Below, in pieces: positions 18,958-30,508 of a DNA stretch of 64,000 nucleotides. Every line of letters begins with the position of its first letter. Within the stretch, counting starts at the first letter, position 1. The stretch covers positions 186,001 to 250,000 of the forward strand of contig NZ_FODC01000002.1 in NCBI RefSeq assembly GCF_900110275.1, written 5' to 3'. Below the pieces are notes generated by a model. The model was not told the origin of the DNA and ran no database searches. It saw nothing but the letters and a program-made list of their open reading frames with translations. The position numbers were made by a program, and so were the translations under genes. Source of the DNA: Duganella sp. CF517 (GTDB lineage: Bacteria; Pseudomonadota; Gammaproteobacteria; Burkholderiales; Burkholderiaceae_D).

Positions 18958-20067
18958 TCACTCCGCCAGCGCCTTGGTCAGCGCGGCGATCAGCACCGCG
19001 TTCTCCTGCGGCAGGCCGATGGAGATGCGCAGCCACTCCGGCAAGCCGTAGTTGCCGACCGGGCGCACGATGACGCCCTGCTTCAGCAACGACAGGTTGA
19101 CGCGCGAACCGGCCGCCGGATCGTTGCCGACCTTGACCAGCACGAAGTTACCGTACGACGGCACGAACTCCAGTCCCAGCTGCGTGAACGCTTCGGTGAA
19201 CTGCTGGTAGCCGGCGGCGTTGTTGGCGGCGCTGCGCTTGAGGAAGTCCTTGTCGTTCAGCGCCGCGATGGCAGCCGCCTGCGCCATCGAGTTGACGTTG
19301 AACGGCTGGCGGATGCGGTTCATCAGGTCCGTCAGCGCCGGCTGGGCGATGCCGAAACCGACGCGCAGGCCCGCCAGGCCGTAGGCCTTCGAGAACGTGC
19401 GCGACACCAGCAGGTTGGGATACCGCTTGACCCATTCGGCCGATTCGAACTGGTTTTCCTCGGCCAGGAATTCGTTGTAGGCCTCGTCCAGCACCACCAC
19501 CACGTTGGCCGGCACCTTGTCCAGGAAGGCCTGGATGTCGGCCGCCGGAATGAAGGTGCCGGTCGGGTTGTTCGGGTTGGCGATGAAGACCAGGCGCGTG
19601 TCGGCGTCGATGGCGGCCAGCATCGCCGGCAGGTCGTGGCCGTAGGCCCGGGCCGGCACCACGATGTGGCGCGCGCCGACGCCCTGCGTCGCCAGCGCGT
19701 ACACGGCGAACGAGTACTGCGAGTAGACGATGGCCTGGCCGCGCTCGACGAAGGCGTGGGCGGCGATTTCCAGGATGTCGTTGGAACCGTTGCCCAAGGT
19801 GATCCAGTCGGCCGGCACGTCGTAGCGTTTGGACAGCGCCGCTTTCAGCTCGAAGCCGTTGGCGTCCGGGTAGCGTCCCAGGTCGGTGGCGGCGGCGGTC
19901 ATCGCCTGCACCGCCGATTCCGGCACGCCGAACGGGTTTTCATTCGACGCCAGCTTGACGATGGAGGCCTCGTCGAGGCCGAATTCGCGCGCCACTTCGG
20001 CGATCGGTTTGCCGGCCTGGTAAGGGGCGATGGCTCTAACGTATTCCGGTCCGTAGTTCTTGGTCAT
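18958..20067 (-). CDS. hisC: Histidinol-phosphate / aromatic aminotransferase
   Basis: A 369-residue class I/II PLP aminotransferase of the HisC family. Visible features are LASNENPFGVP, the cofactor-phosphate region GNGSNDILE (92-100), FIANPNNPTG (161-170), VLDEAYNEF, and the PLP lysine K227 in SRTFSKAYGLAGLRVG. It sits between pheA and tyrA rather than in a his operon. HisC copies in this setting are often thought to act on phenylpyruvate, hydroxyphenylpyruvate or prephenate as well. The family is certain; the physiological substrate is inferred. Confidence 0.93.
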   Translation of the reverse strand: MTKNYGPEYVRAIAPYQAGKPIAEVAREFGLDEASIVKLASNENPFGVPESAVQAMTAAATDLGRYPDANGFELKAALSKRYDVPADWITLGNGSNDILEIAAHAFVERGQAIVYSQYSFAVYALATQGVGARHIVVPARAYGHDLPAMLAAIDADTRLVFIANPNNPTGTFIPAADIQAFLDKVPANVVVVLDEAYNEFLAEENQFESAEWVKRYPNLLVSRTFSKAYGLAGLRVGFGIAQPALTDLMNRIRQPFNVNSMAQAAAIAALNDKDFLKRSAANNAAGYQQFTEAFTQLGLEFVPSYGNFVLVKVGNDPAAGSRVNLSLLKQGVIVRPVGNYGLPEWLRISIGLPQENAVLIAALTKALAE

Positions 20068-20093
20068 GTTCTGTCTCTGTTCTATGTTTTAGA

Positions 20094-21167
20094 TTAAGTC
20101 AGGCTCACCGGGTACGATCCCAGCACCTTGAAGAAAGCGGCGTTGCTTTGCAACTCGTCCAGCGCCTTGGCCACGGATTCGTTCTGGATGTGGCCTTCGA
20201 CGTCGACGTAGAAGTAGTATTCCCAGTTGCCGTTGCGTGCCGGGCGCGACTCGAAGCGGGTCATCGACACGTTGTTCTGCGCCAGCGATCCAAGCAGGCG
20301 ATACACCGAACCGGCGCGGTGCGGCGCGGCCAGCGCCATCGACGTGCGGTCCTTGCCCGACGGGCCGGTTTGCAGATGGCCGATGACGGCGAAGCGCGTG
20401 CGGTTGTGCGGATCGTCCTGGATGTTGGCCTTGACGGTGCCGAGGCTGTAGCGCACGCCGGCGCGCTCGCCGGCGATGGCGGCGATCGTATGGTCGTCGC
20501 GCGCCATGCGGGCCGCTTCGGCGTTGGACGAGACGGCGCGGCGTTCGACGTCCGGGTAGTTATTGTTCAACCAGATCTGGCACTGCGCCAGCGCCTGCGC
20601 GTGGGCGCAGATGGCGGTGACGCCGTCCATGTTGCCGGTGCCGGTGAGCAGGCTGTGACGCACGGCGATGGCCACTTCGCCGCTGATCGTCAGCGGCGTT
20701 TGCAGCAGCAGGTCGAGCGTGCGGCCAATCGCGCCCTCGGTCGAATTTTCGACCGGGACCACGCCGAATTCGGCGGTGCCGGCTTCGGTGGCGCGGAAGA
20801 CTTCATCGATCGACGAGCAGGCCAGCACGTCGACGGCGGTGCCGAACTGCTGGTAGACCGCCTGTTCGCTGTAGGTGCCGGCCGGGCCGAGGAAGGCGAC
20901 GGTGACGCGCTTTTCCAGCGAGCGGCAGGCCGACATGATCTCGCGGAAGATGGTTTGCATTTCCGTGTTGCCCATCGGGCCGGGGTTGCGCTCGGCCACG
21001 CCGCGCAGCACCTGCGCTTCGCGCTCGGGGCGGAACACCGGGGCGTTGGTTTCGGCCTTGACGTGGCCGACTTCCTGCGCCACCTTGGCGCGGCGGTTCA
21101 ACAGGTCGAGGATTTGCGCGTCGATGGCGTCGATTTGTTCGCGCAGGGGGGTGAGTTTGTCTGTCAT
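20094..21167 (-). CDS. pheA: Bifunctional chorismate mutase / prephenate dehydratase (P-protein)
   Basis: A 357-residue P-protein. The N-terminal AroQ chorismate mutase domain (about 1-88) has [22 protein letters not shown] prephenate dehydratase domain follows ([36 protein letters not shown], and the catalytic TRF of NRTRFAVIG). A C-terminal ACT domain has the phenylalanine-binding [12 protein letters not shown]. It turns chorismate into phenylpyruvate and should be feedback-inhibited by phenylalanine through the ACT domain. Its start codon overlaps the serC stop by four bases (ATGA), so the two are translationally coupled. Confidence 0.97.
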   Translation of the reverse strand: MTDKLTPLREQIDAIDAQILDLLNRRAKVAQEVGHVKAETNAPVFRPEREAQVLRGVAERNPGPMGNTEMQTIFREIMSACRSLEKRVTVAFLGPAGTYSEQAVYQQFGTAVDVLACSSIDEVFRATEAGTAEFGVVPVENSTEGAIGRTLDLLLQTPLTISGEVAIAVRHSLLTGTGNMDGVTAICAHAQALAQCQIWLNNNYPDVERRAVSSNAEAARMARDDHTIAAIAGERAGVRYSLGTVKANIQDDPHNRTRFAVIGHLQTGPSGKDRTSMALAAPHRAGSVYRLLGSLAQNNVSMTRFESRPARNGNWEYYFYVDVEGHIQNESVAKALDELQSNAAFFKVLGSYPVSLT

Positions 21168-22285
21168 GGCGTTTTCAAGTCATTGCTGGCGGCGGGAGCT
21201 GTCCTGCCGGCGAATTCGTTCAAATAATCCACGAGCGCCTGTACGCCCTCGATCGGCATCGCGTTGTAGATCGATGCGCGCATGCCGCCGACGGACTTGT
21301 GGCCCTTGAGCTGCAGCAGGCCGCGCGCCTTGGCGCCGGCCAGGAATTCTTCGTTACGGCTTTCGTCCTGCAGGTAGAACGGAATATTCATGCGCGAGCG
21401 GCTTTCCTTCGCCACCCTGGTCTGGTAAAAATCGTCGACGTCGAGCGCCTTGTACAGCAGCTCCGCCTTGGCGATATTGACCTTTTCCATGGCGGCCACG
21501 CCGCCGTTCTTCTTCAGCCACTGGAACACCAGGCCGGCGATGTAGATGCCGTAGGTGGGCGGCGTGTTGTACATCGAGTCGTTGTCGGCGACCAGCTTGA
21601 AGTCGAACGCCGACGGGCATGCCGGCAGCGCCTTGCCCAGCAAATCCTCGCGCACGATGACGATCGTCACGCCGGCCGGGCCGATGTTCTTCTGCGCGCC
21701 GGCGAAGATGACGCCGTACTTCGAGACGTCGATCCGGCGCGACAGAATATGCGACGACATGTCGGCCACGAGAAGCACGTCCGGCCGCGCCGCCGGCACG
21801 CCGGCGTCGAAGTCGAACTCGATGCCGTCGATGGTCTCGTTGGTGCACATGTGGAGGTAGGCCGCGCCGGGGGTGAGCTTCCACTCCGACTGCGGCGGCA
21901 CGCCGGTGGCCGACGACGCGGCGATGTTGACGTTGGCGTATTTGGCCGCTTCCTTGATGGATTTGCCCGACCACGAACCGGTGTGGATAAAATCGATGGT
22001 TGCTGGTTGCGGCTTGTGGCCGACCAGATTCAACGGAATGATGGCGTTCTGGGACAAGCCCCCGCCCTGCATGAACAAGATCTTGTAATTGTCCGGTACT
22101 GCCAGCAGCTCGCGCAGGTCGCGCTCGGCCGCCTTGTAAATCGAGATAAACTCCGGTCCGCGGTGGCTCATCTCCATCACCGACATGCCGCTGCCATGCC
22201 AGTCCAGCATTTCGGCGGCGGCTTGCGCCAGCACTTCCTTCGGCAGCACGGCCGGGCCGGCGGAGAAGTTATAGATGTGAGTCAC
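21164..22285 (-). CDS. serC: Phosphoserine aminotransferase
   Basis: A 373-residue class V PLP enzyme that converts 3-phosphohydroxypyruvate to phosphoserine (serine synthesis), and also serves pyridoxine synthesis. Key features are [14 protein letters not shown] at the start, [24 protein letters not shown], and the cofactor lysine in [16 protein letters not shown]. The start is GTG at 22285 with AAAGGA six bases upstream. It overlaps pheA by four bases. It heads the serC-pheA-hisC-tyrA-aroA row, as in related Burkholderiales. Confidence 0.97.
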   Translation of the reverse strand: MTHIYNFSAGPAVLPKEVLAQAAAEMLDWHGSGMSVMEMSHRGPEFISIYKAAERDLRELLAVPDNYKILFMQGGGLSQNAIIPLNLVGHKPQPATIDFIHTGSWSGKSIKEAAKYANVNIAASSATGVPPQSEWKLTPGAAYLHMCTNETIDGIEFDFDAGVPAARPDVLLVADMSSHILSRRIDVSKYGVIFAGAQKNIGPAGVTIVIVREDLLGKALPACPSAFDFKLVADNDSMYNTPPTYGIYIAGLVFQWLKKNGGVAAMEKVNIAKAELLYKALDVDDFYQTRVAKESRSRMNIPFYLQDESRNEEFLAGAKARGLLQLKGHKSVGGMRASIYNAMPIEGVQALVDYLNEFAGRTAPAASNDLKTP

Positions 22286-22303
22286 TGTGGATCCTTTGCG
22301 TGG

Positions 22304-22870
22304 TTACTGTTTGCTTTCTTGCTGCATTTTCTGCATCAACGGTCCGATGCGGCGGCTCACCACCTGCTGTCCCACCTGCATGCCCTGGGCCATCAACTGC
22401 GGCGTCGCGGCGAGCATCTTGGCGCCGACCGGCGTGCGGTAGAAGGCGGTCATCTGTTTCAATTCATCGGCGCTGAAAGTGCGCGCGTAGATCGGCACCG
22501 TCTCGGCCAAAATTTCGTCGATCATGGCCGGGTCGTTCATCACGCCCTGCATCCCGGCGATGAACGCCGGCAGTTCCGCTTCCATCTTGGCGAGCGCCTG
22601 CTTTTTCTGCTCGGCGTTCAGCTTCGGATTGTTATTGATGCCCGCCTCGGCGCCGGCGCGCATCGACTGCGCGATCCCCTGCGACATCTGCTTCATCATC
22701 CCGGTCATCATGGCGCGGTGGTTCATCGCCTCGAACAACTCCTGCGACGCGGCCAGGGTGGCCGGATCGATGGCGGCGGCGGCTGGCGCCGGCGCGGCGG
22801 TTTGCGCGAACGAAGGTGCTACGCCGGTCAGGGCGACGGCGGTGACAACAGCTGCTACGACTTTTTTCAT
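22304..22870 (-). CDS. DUF2059 domain-containing exported protein
   Basis: A 188-residue protein with a clear signal peptide (MKKVVAAVVTAVALTGVAPSFA-Q). It is followed by an Ala-rich linker and an all-helical DUF2059 region. Motifs are LFEAMNHRAMMTGMMKQMS, the PIYARTFSADELKQMTAFYRTPVGAKML block that defines the family (in parts), and a Met/Gln-rich C-terminus. No catalytic residues are evident and the molecular role of the family is not known to me. It sits between gyrA and serC, a position commonly occupied by this family in Burkholderiales. It is probably periplasmic. Confidence 0.85.
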   Translation of the reverse strand: MKKVVAAVVTAVALTGVAPSFAQTAAPAPAAAAIDPATLAASQELFEAMNHRAMMTGMMKQMSQGIAQSMRAGAEAGINNNPKLNAEQKKQALAKMEAELPAFIAGMQGVMNDPAMIDEILAETVPIYARTFSADELKQMTAFYRTPVGAKMLAATPQLMAQGMQVGQQVVSRRIGPLMQKMQQESKQ

Positions 22871-22945
22871 GGATTCTCTCTTAAAATGACAACGGGGCCA
22901 GTGTTATTGTCGCACTAATCCGCGAAATAAACCCTGGCCCCGCCG

Positions 22946-22972
22946 GCCCCGGTCCGATACCGCGACCGGGGC
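22946..22972. other. Strong hairpin between gyrA and the DUF2059 gene
   Basis: Inverted repeat GCCCCGGTC / GACCGGGGC (22946-22954 and 22964-22972). It lies 15 bases past the gyrA stop, but the adjoining T-rich stretch is on the plus-strand side only. It may therefore act as a stabilising or imperfect terminator hairpin for gyrA rather than a textbook terminator. Confidence 0.5.
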
Positions 22973-22986
22973 TTTGTTTGCTGCGC

Positions 22987-25689
<2,703 letters not shown>

Positions 25690-25898
25690 TGGCGGGTCGA
25701 CTGATCTTTGACTGTGGGTTATCTTTTAAGCAATGTATGCCGCACGTACTGCACTCCTGCGCCGCCCGTCCTAATCAGACAGGCAAGCGTGGGATTTTAG
25801 CATGGGGGCAAGGTAACTAGCACATTTTGGCCGCCAGCCATGCTCCCAGGCGGGATTGTCACATCGAAATAGTGGTTTTGCGGCCGGCGGCGCCCGGC

Positions 25899-27980
25899 CT
25901 AGTCGTCGCCGGCGGCCAGCGCGGCCAGGAACAGGTCGATCGCGTCGTCGTCGGTCGCGCCGCCGCCGAGCGGTTCCAGGCCCTTGTCGCGGCTGAAGGC
26001 GGTGCTGAACACTGCCGGCGCGCCGTGGCACAGGTCGGCGAGCGCGGCGCGCCAGCGCCGCAGGCGCGTGCCGTACAGCGCCTCCAGCTCGGCCCCCGTA
26101 TGCCGGAACTCCTGCCCCCAGTGCGGAATGCCCCGGCGGGCGCGGGCCGCGTCGTGCAGCGCCGACCAGAAGCCGGCGTGGACATCGTCCACCCGCGAGC
26201 GCGCCGTGGCCACCTCCACCGACGCCGTCAGCGGGAACTGCTGCATGGCGATCAGCGCCGAGGCGGCGGGCGTGAAACGGATGCCGATGTAGCCAAACAC
26301 CGGGCCGTGCCCCGGCTGGCGCGCCAGCCGCATGGCGTCGCCGATGAAGTCGAGGAAGCCGCCGCCGGCGGCATCGAAGTGGAACTCGCCGGAGTTGCCG
26401 CACTGCGCGCCGTCGAGGCCGTAGTCATGGGCGTCGAGCATGTTCAGATGCAGCCCGCCGCTGGCCGGCCCGGCGCGCGCCAGTTTGGCGAAGCCGCCGC
26501 CGATCACCTCCGACACCGCCCGCGCGACGTCGCCGCCCGCCTCCAGCACGGCGTCCGTGGCGATGCGGCGCAGCACGAGGAACACCGTTTCGCCGCTGGT
26601 GGCGCCGATCGCTTGGTGCTGCGCGGCAATATCCGCGATCCCGTGGTCCAGGTACCAGTCGAGGCGCTGCTTCCTCGGGTCGTGCGTCAGCCAGCCCAGG
26701 AAGTCGAGCAAGGGATCGAGCTCGAGCCGATCCTTGAGCGCCCCCACGATGCCGGACGGGTTGGTCTTGTTGGCCTTGACCGACGCGATCAGCGCGTCGT
26801 CGGCGGCGGGCCCGACCTCGTGGGCGCGCACCGCTTGCGCGCGCCGCCAGCGGCGCCGCACCCAGCACCGCTGCGGGTCGGCCAGCGAAATGGCGATGTT
26901 CAGGTGGTGCAGCGGCAGCGCCGGCCCGCCGCGCAAGTCGGCGGCCAGGCCGGAGAGCTTGAGTTCGTCCAGCAGGCGCGCGTAGACCTCGGGGTGGGCG
27001 TCGAAGTAGGCCGGCACGCCGGGCCAGCGCTCCGCTCCGCGCTCATAGATGAATTTCGCTTCCCGCCCCACGGCTGGATAATACGTGCGCCGCAGCACCT
27101 CGCTGCGGAACAAGCCGGCGTCCAGGTCGCGCAGCGGCGCGTCGAACAGGCCGCTCGCCACGCCGTCGGCGCCAAGCCGGCTGGCGGCCAGCCGCGCGCC
27201 CAGCTCGGGCCAGCGATATTCGAAGTTGCACTCGACCAGCGTGTATTGCTCGACCACCTCGAGCACGAAGGCGTACACCGCGCCCATTCTTCCGGCGCCG
27301 AGGCGCACGGCGGCAAAGGTGTCGTCGTCCGCGATAAAGCGGGCGTCCGGGCACCAGTCCGGCAGCTGCATCACCAGCGGGGCGGCCGCGAACGCGCTGT
27401 CGCCCGCCGTGATCCAGATTTCCCTGCCGGTGGCGCTCACCAGATGCACGGCGCGGACCCACTCGACCAGCGGCGGCACGCGCAGGTCGCCGCCGTGCGT
27501 GCCGGTCGATATCGCGCCCGCCAGGGACTGGCCGGCGCCGTCGCCCATCGTCGGCAGCGCCAGGCCGCAGCCGGCGAGGTCGGCCAGCAAGTCGCGCAGC
27601 TTGATTCCGGCCTCGACATGGACGAAGTGGCGCCCGCGCAGGCGCGCGTCGTCGGCGCAGGCGCGGCGCAGGAAGTCGCCGCCGCCGCGCAAGCGCTCAG
27701 GCGGCAGCGCCTGGCCGGGAACGGGGAAAGGCGCGCTGAGGTGGCGTGACAAGGCGCCCGTATCGATCACGTCCGGCGCGACGCCGGTGTCCGACAGCGA
27801 CCAGTTCGACCCCAGCGGGCGCACGCCGCGCCCCGCGGCGGCGGCCCGCATGACCGCTTCGACCAGCTCGCCGCGATCGGACGGCCGATAGCGCCGCGCC
27901 GCCGTGAGCGGGTGAACGTGCAGCAAGTCCTCGACCAGAAGGTTTTGCTCGGTGGGAACGGAACCGCTCGCGCACGACAT
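25899..27980 (-). CDS. FAD-binding oxidoreductase, D-arabinono-1,4-lactone oxidase (VAO) type
   Basis: A 693-residue flavoprotein. The N-terminal PCMH/FAD-binding fold shows VRPLGSNWSLSDTG, FVHVEAGIKLRDLLADL and ALPTMGDGAGQSLAGAISTGTHGGD (in parts), typical of aldonolactone and alditol oxidases. The C-terminal half (from about residue 260) should form the substrate cap and has an ALO-like end. It is much longer than the usual 420-520 residues, with an insertion in the middle (around residues 370-450). No signal peptide is visible. It follows the PASTA-domain gene by 18 bases on the same strand, so they likely form a two-gene operon. Substrate unknown; a sugar lactone or polyol is the family expectation. 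Confidence 0.82.
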   Translation of the reverse strand: MSCASGSVPTEQNLLVEDLLHVHPLTAARRYRPSDRGELVEAVMRAAAAGRGVRPLGSNWSLSDTGVAPDVIDTGALSRHLSAPFPVPGQALPPERLRGGGDFLRRACADDARLRGRHFVHVEAGIKLRDLLADLAGCGLALPTMGDGAGQSLAGAISTGTHGGDLRVPPLVEWVRAVHLVSATGREIWITAGDSAFAAAPLVMQLPDWCPDARFIADDDTFAAVRLGAGRMGAVYAFVLEVVEQYTLVECNFEYRWPELGARLAASRLGADGVASGLFDAPLRDLDAGLFRSEVLRRTYYPAVGREAKFIYERGAERWPGVPAYFDAHPEVYARLLDELKLSGLAADLRGGPALPLHHLNIAISLADPQRCWVRRRWRRAQAVRAHEVGPAADDALIASVKANKTNPSGIVGALKDRLELDPLLDFLGWLTHDPRKQRLDWYLDHGIADIAAQHQAIGATSGETVFLVLRRIATDAVLEAGGDVARAVSEVIGGGFAKLARAGPASGGLHLNMLDAHDYGLDGAQCGNSGEFHFDAAGGGFLDFIGDAMRLARQPGHGPVFGYIGIRFTPAASALIAMQQFPLTASVEVATARSRVDDVHAGFWSALHDAARARRGIPHWGQEFRHTGAELEALYGTRLRRWRAALADLCHGAPAVFSTAFSRDKGLEPLGGGATDDDAIDLFLAALAAGDD

Positions 27981-27998
27981 GCTTGCCCCCGTTGTCCG

Positions 27999-28529
27999 CT
28001 AGGCGAACAGCTCGATGCTGGCGATGAACAGGTCGTTCGCGGTGACCAGGCGCACCCTGTGACCGTGCGTGAACGCGCGCTGCGCGATGCCCAGCATCGC
28101 CGCGCGCCGCATCCATTCGGTGCGGTCGGGCGGCGCCGCCGGATGCAGCGCGTGATCGAAGTACAGCACGCCGGTGAAACCGACCGCTCCGCCGTCCAGC
28201 GCGGTCTCGAAGCCGATCCAGGCGCCCTGCCCCGACCCGAACGGATTGCCGGCCAGGACCCTCTTAATAGTGCCCTCGTAAGTACCCGGGCGCAAGGTCG
28301 GCCCGCCGACGGGGCTGTCGTCGAGCGGCCCGAGCGGGCTGGGATAGGACACCGTGACCACGGAGAACATGGGCGCCGTGCTGCCCGGCGTCGGCGTTTG
28401 CGCCGCCGCCGTGCCGTCGCCGGTGGCGGAAAACGGGAAGCGGGCGATGTAGCGCAGTTGGCTGGCGGCCAGCGTCGATTCGGCCGCCGGGCGCGCCATG
28501 CCGATGACATTCGGAACACTGATCGCCAT
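27999..28529 (-). CDS. Free-standing PASTA-domain protein
   Basis: A 176-residue protein starting at ATG 28529, chosen because GGGAGG stands five bases upstream. An earlier in-frame ATG at 28559 has no ribosome site. Residues about 4-68 match the PASTA pattern: VPNVIGMARPAAESTLAASQL, then TPTPGSTAPMFSVVTVSYPSP. The remaining 100 residues (GTYEGTIKRVLAGNPFG, GFTGVLYFDHALHP, VRLVTANDLFIASIELF) are not a family I know. There is no signal peptide, membrane helix or kinase domain, although PASTA domains usually sit outside the membrane on Ser/Thr kinases or penicillin-binding proteins. It is the first gene of an apparent operon with the FAD oxidase. Confidence 0.7.
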   Translation of the reverse strand: MAISVPNVIGMARPAAESTLAASQLRYIARFPFSATGDGTAAAQTPTPGSTAPMFSVVTVSYPSPLGPLDDSPVGGPTLRPGTYEGTIKRVLAGNPFGSGQGAWIGFETALDGGAVGFTGVLYFDHALHPAAPPDRTEWMRRAAMLGIAQRAFTHGHRVRLVTANDLFIASIELFA

Positions 28530-28944
28530 ATGACCTCCCTGGATTCGCCACTCAACCATGATATCGGCGAAAACAAACGACTTTACTGAGATATGTCAAT
28601 ATGGAGGCGTGTCTTTTATGCACTATTTTCATGCCAGCAACATGGCCAGCAGCTGTTATGTGCGCTGGGCCACGCGTTGTAACACCATGTAATATTGATG
28701 ACACATTACTCAATTATTATCGACAATCACGTTGCAACAAAACAACATTTTGGTCGGACGCGAATCAGCGCCATGTTGGCGCCTTTTCACGCCGCCGGAT
28801 CGCTTGTGGCAAAATGGTTCAGAAGTTAATTGCTCGTTTCGCAATCGGGAGACAGGCGTGACGCCCCTGCGTGGTAGAATTCGGCCCACGTAATATACGT
28901 CGCGCAGTTTTTCTGCGGATATCACCCCCGAAAGGAAGAAAAAT
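28530..28944. other. Intergenic region (415 bases) with divergent promoters; no gene seen
   Basis: This lower-GC stretch lies between the PASTA gene (minus) and ompA (plus). It should hold both promoters, but I cannot assign confident -35/-10 pairs. One short perfect hairpin, GCGCCA / TGGCGC (28768-28773 and 28777-28782), is followed by CTTTTC on the plus strand. It might end a small leader or small RNA, but this is weak. Confidence 0.4.
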
Positions 28945-29661
28945 ATGAAAAAACTTATTTCGATGTTGGCCGTGTCGGCAGCTTTCGCCGGCTCGGCAAT
29001 CGCCCAGACCACCCCAACCCCTACCGCGCCACCGTACGCTCCAGTTACCCAAGACATCAAGGCTGCTACTCCTAAGAGCGCCTACGTTCAGGATTCGCGC
29101 GGCGTGATCGCCCGTGACCCGTTCGGCCTGTGCTGGCGCACCGGCTACTGGACCCCGGCCGATGCCGTTCCAGGTTGCGATCTGCCACTGTGCGTCGAGC
29201 CAGAGAAACTGGAAAACGGCAAGTGCGTAGCACCGCCGCCACCACCGGTTGAAGCGCCTGCCCCGGCCCAGCCAACTCCGGCCCCAGTGCCAGTGCCAGT
29301 GCCGACCGCGCAAAAAGTCAGCTTCGCCGCCGACGCGTTCTTCGATTTCGACAAAGCCGTGCTGAAGCCAGAAGGCAAAGCCAAGCTGGACGACGTCACC
29401 TCGAAACTGAGCTCGATCAACCTGGAAGTCATCATCGCCGTCGGTCACACCGACTCGGTCGGTTCGGATGAGTACAACCAGAAGCTGTCGATCCGTCGCG
29501 CTGAAGCCGTCAAAGCCTACATCATCTCCAAAGGCGTCGACGCCAACCGCGTGTACACCGAAGGCAAAGGCGAGAAACAGCCAGTTGCAGACAACAAGTC
29601 CGCAGAAGGCCGCGCTAAAAACCGTCGCGTAGAGATCGAAGTCGTCGGTACCAGCAAGTAA
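28945..29661 (+). CDS. OmpA-family outer membrane / peptidoglycan-binding protein
   Basis: A 238-residue envelope protein. The signal peptide is MKKLISMLAVSAAFAGSAIA. A segment of about 80 residues with three or four cysteines follows (DPFGLCWRTGYW, CDLPLCVEPEKLENGKC), then a Pro/Val/Ala-rich linker, and a C-terminal OmpA/MotB domain (about 125-235). That domain has AFFDFDKAVLKPEGKAKL, GHTDSVGSDEYNQKLSIRRAEAV (in parts) and the NRRVEIEV end, with the Asp and Arg that grip meso-diaminopimelate. The eight-stranded barrel of E. coli OmpA is absent; this short form is common in betaproteobacteria. Strong ribosome site AAAGGAAG. It ends at an intrinsic terminator. Confidence 0.92.
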   Translation: MKKLISMLAVSAAFAGSAIAQTTPTPTAPPYAPVTQDIKAATPKSAYVQDSRGVIARDPFGLCWRTGYWTPADAVPGCDLPLCVEPEKLENGKCVAPPPPPVEAPAPAQPTPAPVPVPVPTAQKVSFAADAFFDFDKAVLKPEGKAKLDDVTSKLSSINLEVIIAVGHTDSVGSDEYNQKLSIRRAEAVKAYIISKGVDANRVYTEGKGEKQPVADNKSAEGRAKNRRVEIEVVGTSK

Positions 29662-29725
29662 TTCGTTGCAGATGCCGGCACCGCAGCGTTAGATTATTAA
29701 CGCCGCGGCGCCCGCGCCGCACAGA

Positions 29726-29750
29726 AACCCCGCCCCGGCGGGGTTTTTTT
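29726..29750 (+). terminator. Rho-independent terminator of the ompA-like gene
   Basis: The hairpin AACCCCGC / GCGGGGTT (29726-29733 and 29738-29745) is followed by a run of seven T residues, 65 bases past the stop codon. Confidence 0.9.
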
Positions 29751-29801
29751 ATGCCCGCTGCTTTAGAATAGCGAATACTTTTCTCACGGAACACCGAGCC
29801 C

Positions 29802-30497
29802 ATGAACGCCGATCCATTAGAACTACAGAAATTCTCCGACCTGGCCCACCGCTGGTGGGACCCGACCTCGGAATTCCGCCCGCTGCACGAGATCAATCCG
29901 CTGCGCCTGGAGTGGATCAACGCGCGCGTGCCGCTGGCCGGCAAGAACGTCATCGACATCGGCTGCGGCGGCGGCATCCTGAGCGAATCGATGGCGCGCA
30001 AGGGCGCCACCGTCACCGGCATCGACCTGTCGGAAAAAGCGCTCAAGGTGGCCGACCTGCACAGCCTGGAATCGGGCGTGCAGGTGCGCTACAAGCTGGT
30101 CGCGGCCGAAGAGATGGCGGCGCAGGAGCCGGGCCAGTTCGATGTCGTCACGTGCATGGAGATGCTCGAGCACGTGCCGGACCCGGCGGCCATCGTGCGC
30201 GCCGCCGCCACCCTGGTCAAACCGGGCGGCCATGTGTTCTTCTCGACCCTGAACCGCAATCCGAAGTCTTACCTGTTCGCCATCATCGGCGCCGAATACG
30301 TGCTGCGCATGCTGCCGCGCGGCACCCACGACTACGATAAATTCATCACGCCGTCCGAGCTGTCGCAGTTCGTGCGCAGCGCCGGCCTCGATTTAAAGGG
30401 TTTCAAGGGCATGGGCTACAATCCGCTGACCAAGATTTATTCCCTGAACGAAGACACCAGCGTCAACTATCTGGTCGCCACCACCCGTCCGCTCTGA
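29802..30497 (+). CDS. ubiG: Bifunctional 2-polyprenyl-6-hydroxyphenol methylase / 3-demethylubiquinol 3-O-methyltransferase
   Basis: A 231-residue class I SAM-dependent O-methyltransferase that carries out both O-methylation steps of ubiquinone synthesis. The N-terminus ([30 protein letters not shown], in parts) is diagnostic of UbiG. Motif I is [16 protein letters not shown], and motif post I ends in VTGIDLS. The C-terminal [13 protein letters not shown] is also typical. It is followed 11 bases later by a gph/mupP-type phosphatase gene, the standard arrangement in many proteobacteria. Confidence 0.96.
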   Translation: MNADPLELQKFSDLAHRWWDPTSEFRPLHEINPLRLEWINARVPLAGKNVIDIGCGGGILSESMARKGATVTGIDLSEKALKVADLHSLESGVQVRYKLVAAEEMAAQEPGQFDVVTCMEMLEHVPDPAAIVRAAATLVKPGGHVFFSTLNRNPKSYLFAIIGAEYVLRMLPRGTHDYDKFITPSELSQFVRSAGLDLKGFKGMGYNPLTKIYSLNEDTSVNYLVATTRPL

Positions 30498-30508
30498 TCG
30501 ACCCGCCC

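Noticed and set aside
18941..19036. N-terminal extension of tyrA into hisC
   Set aside because: The extra 32 residues are out-of-frame hisC sequence; the Rossmann motif begins at the ATG at 18940.
25827..27749. A plus-strand frame of 640 codons opposite the FAD oxidase
   Set aside because: Antisense shadow rich in Arg, Gly and Ala with no motif; the oxidase frame has clear FAD-binding signatures.
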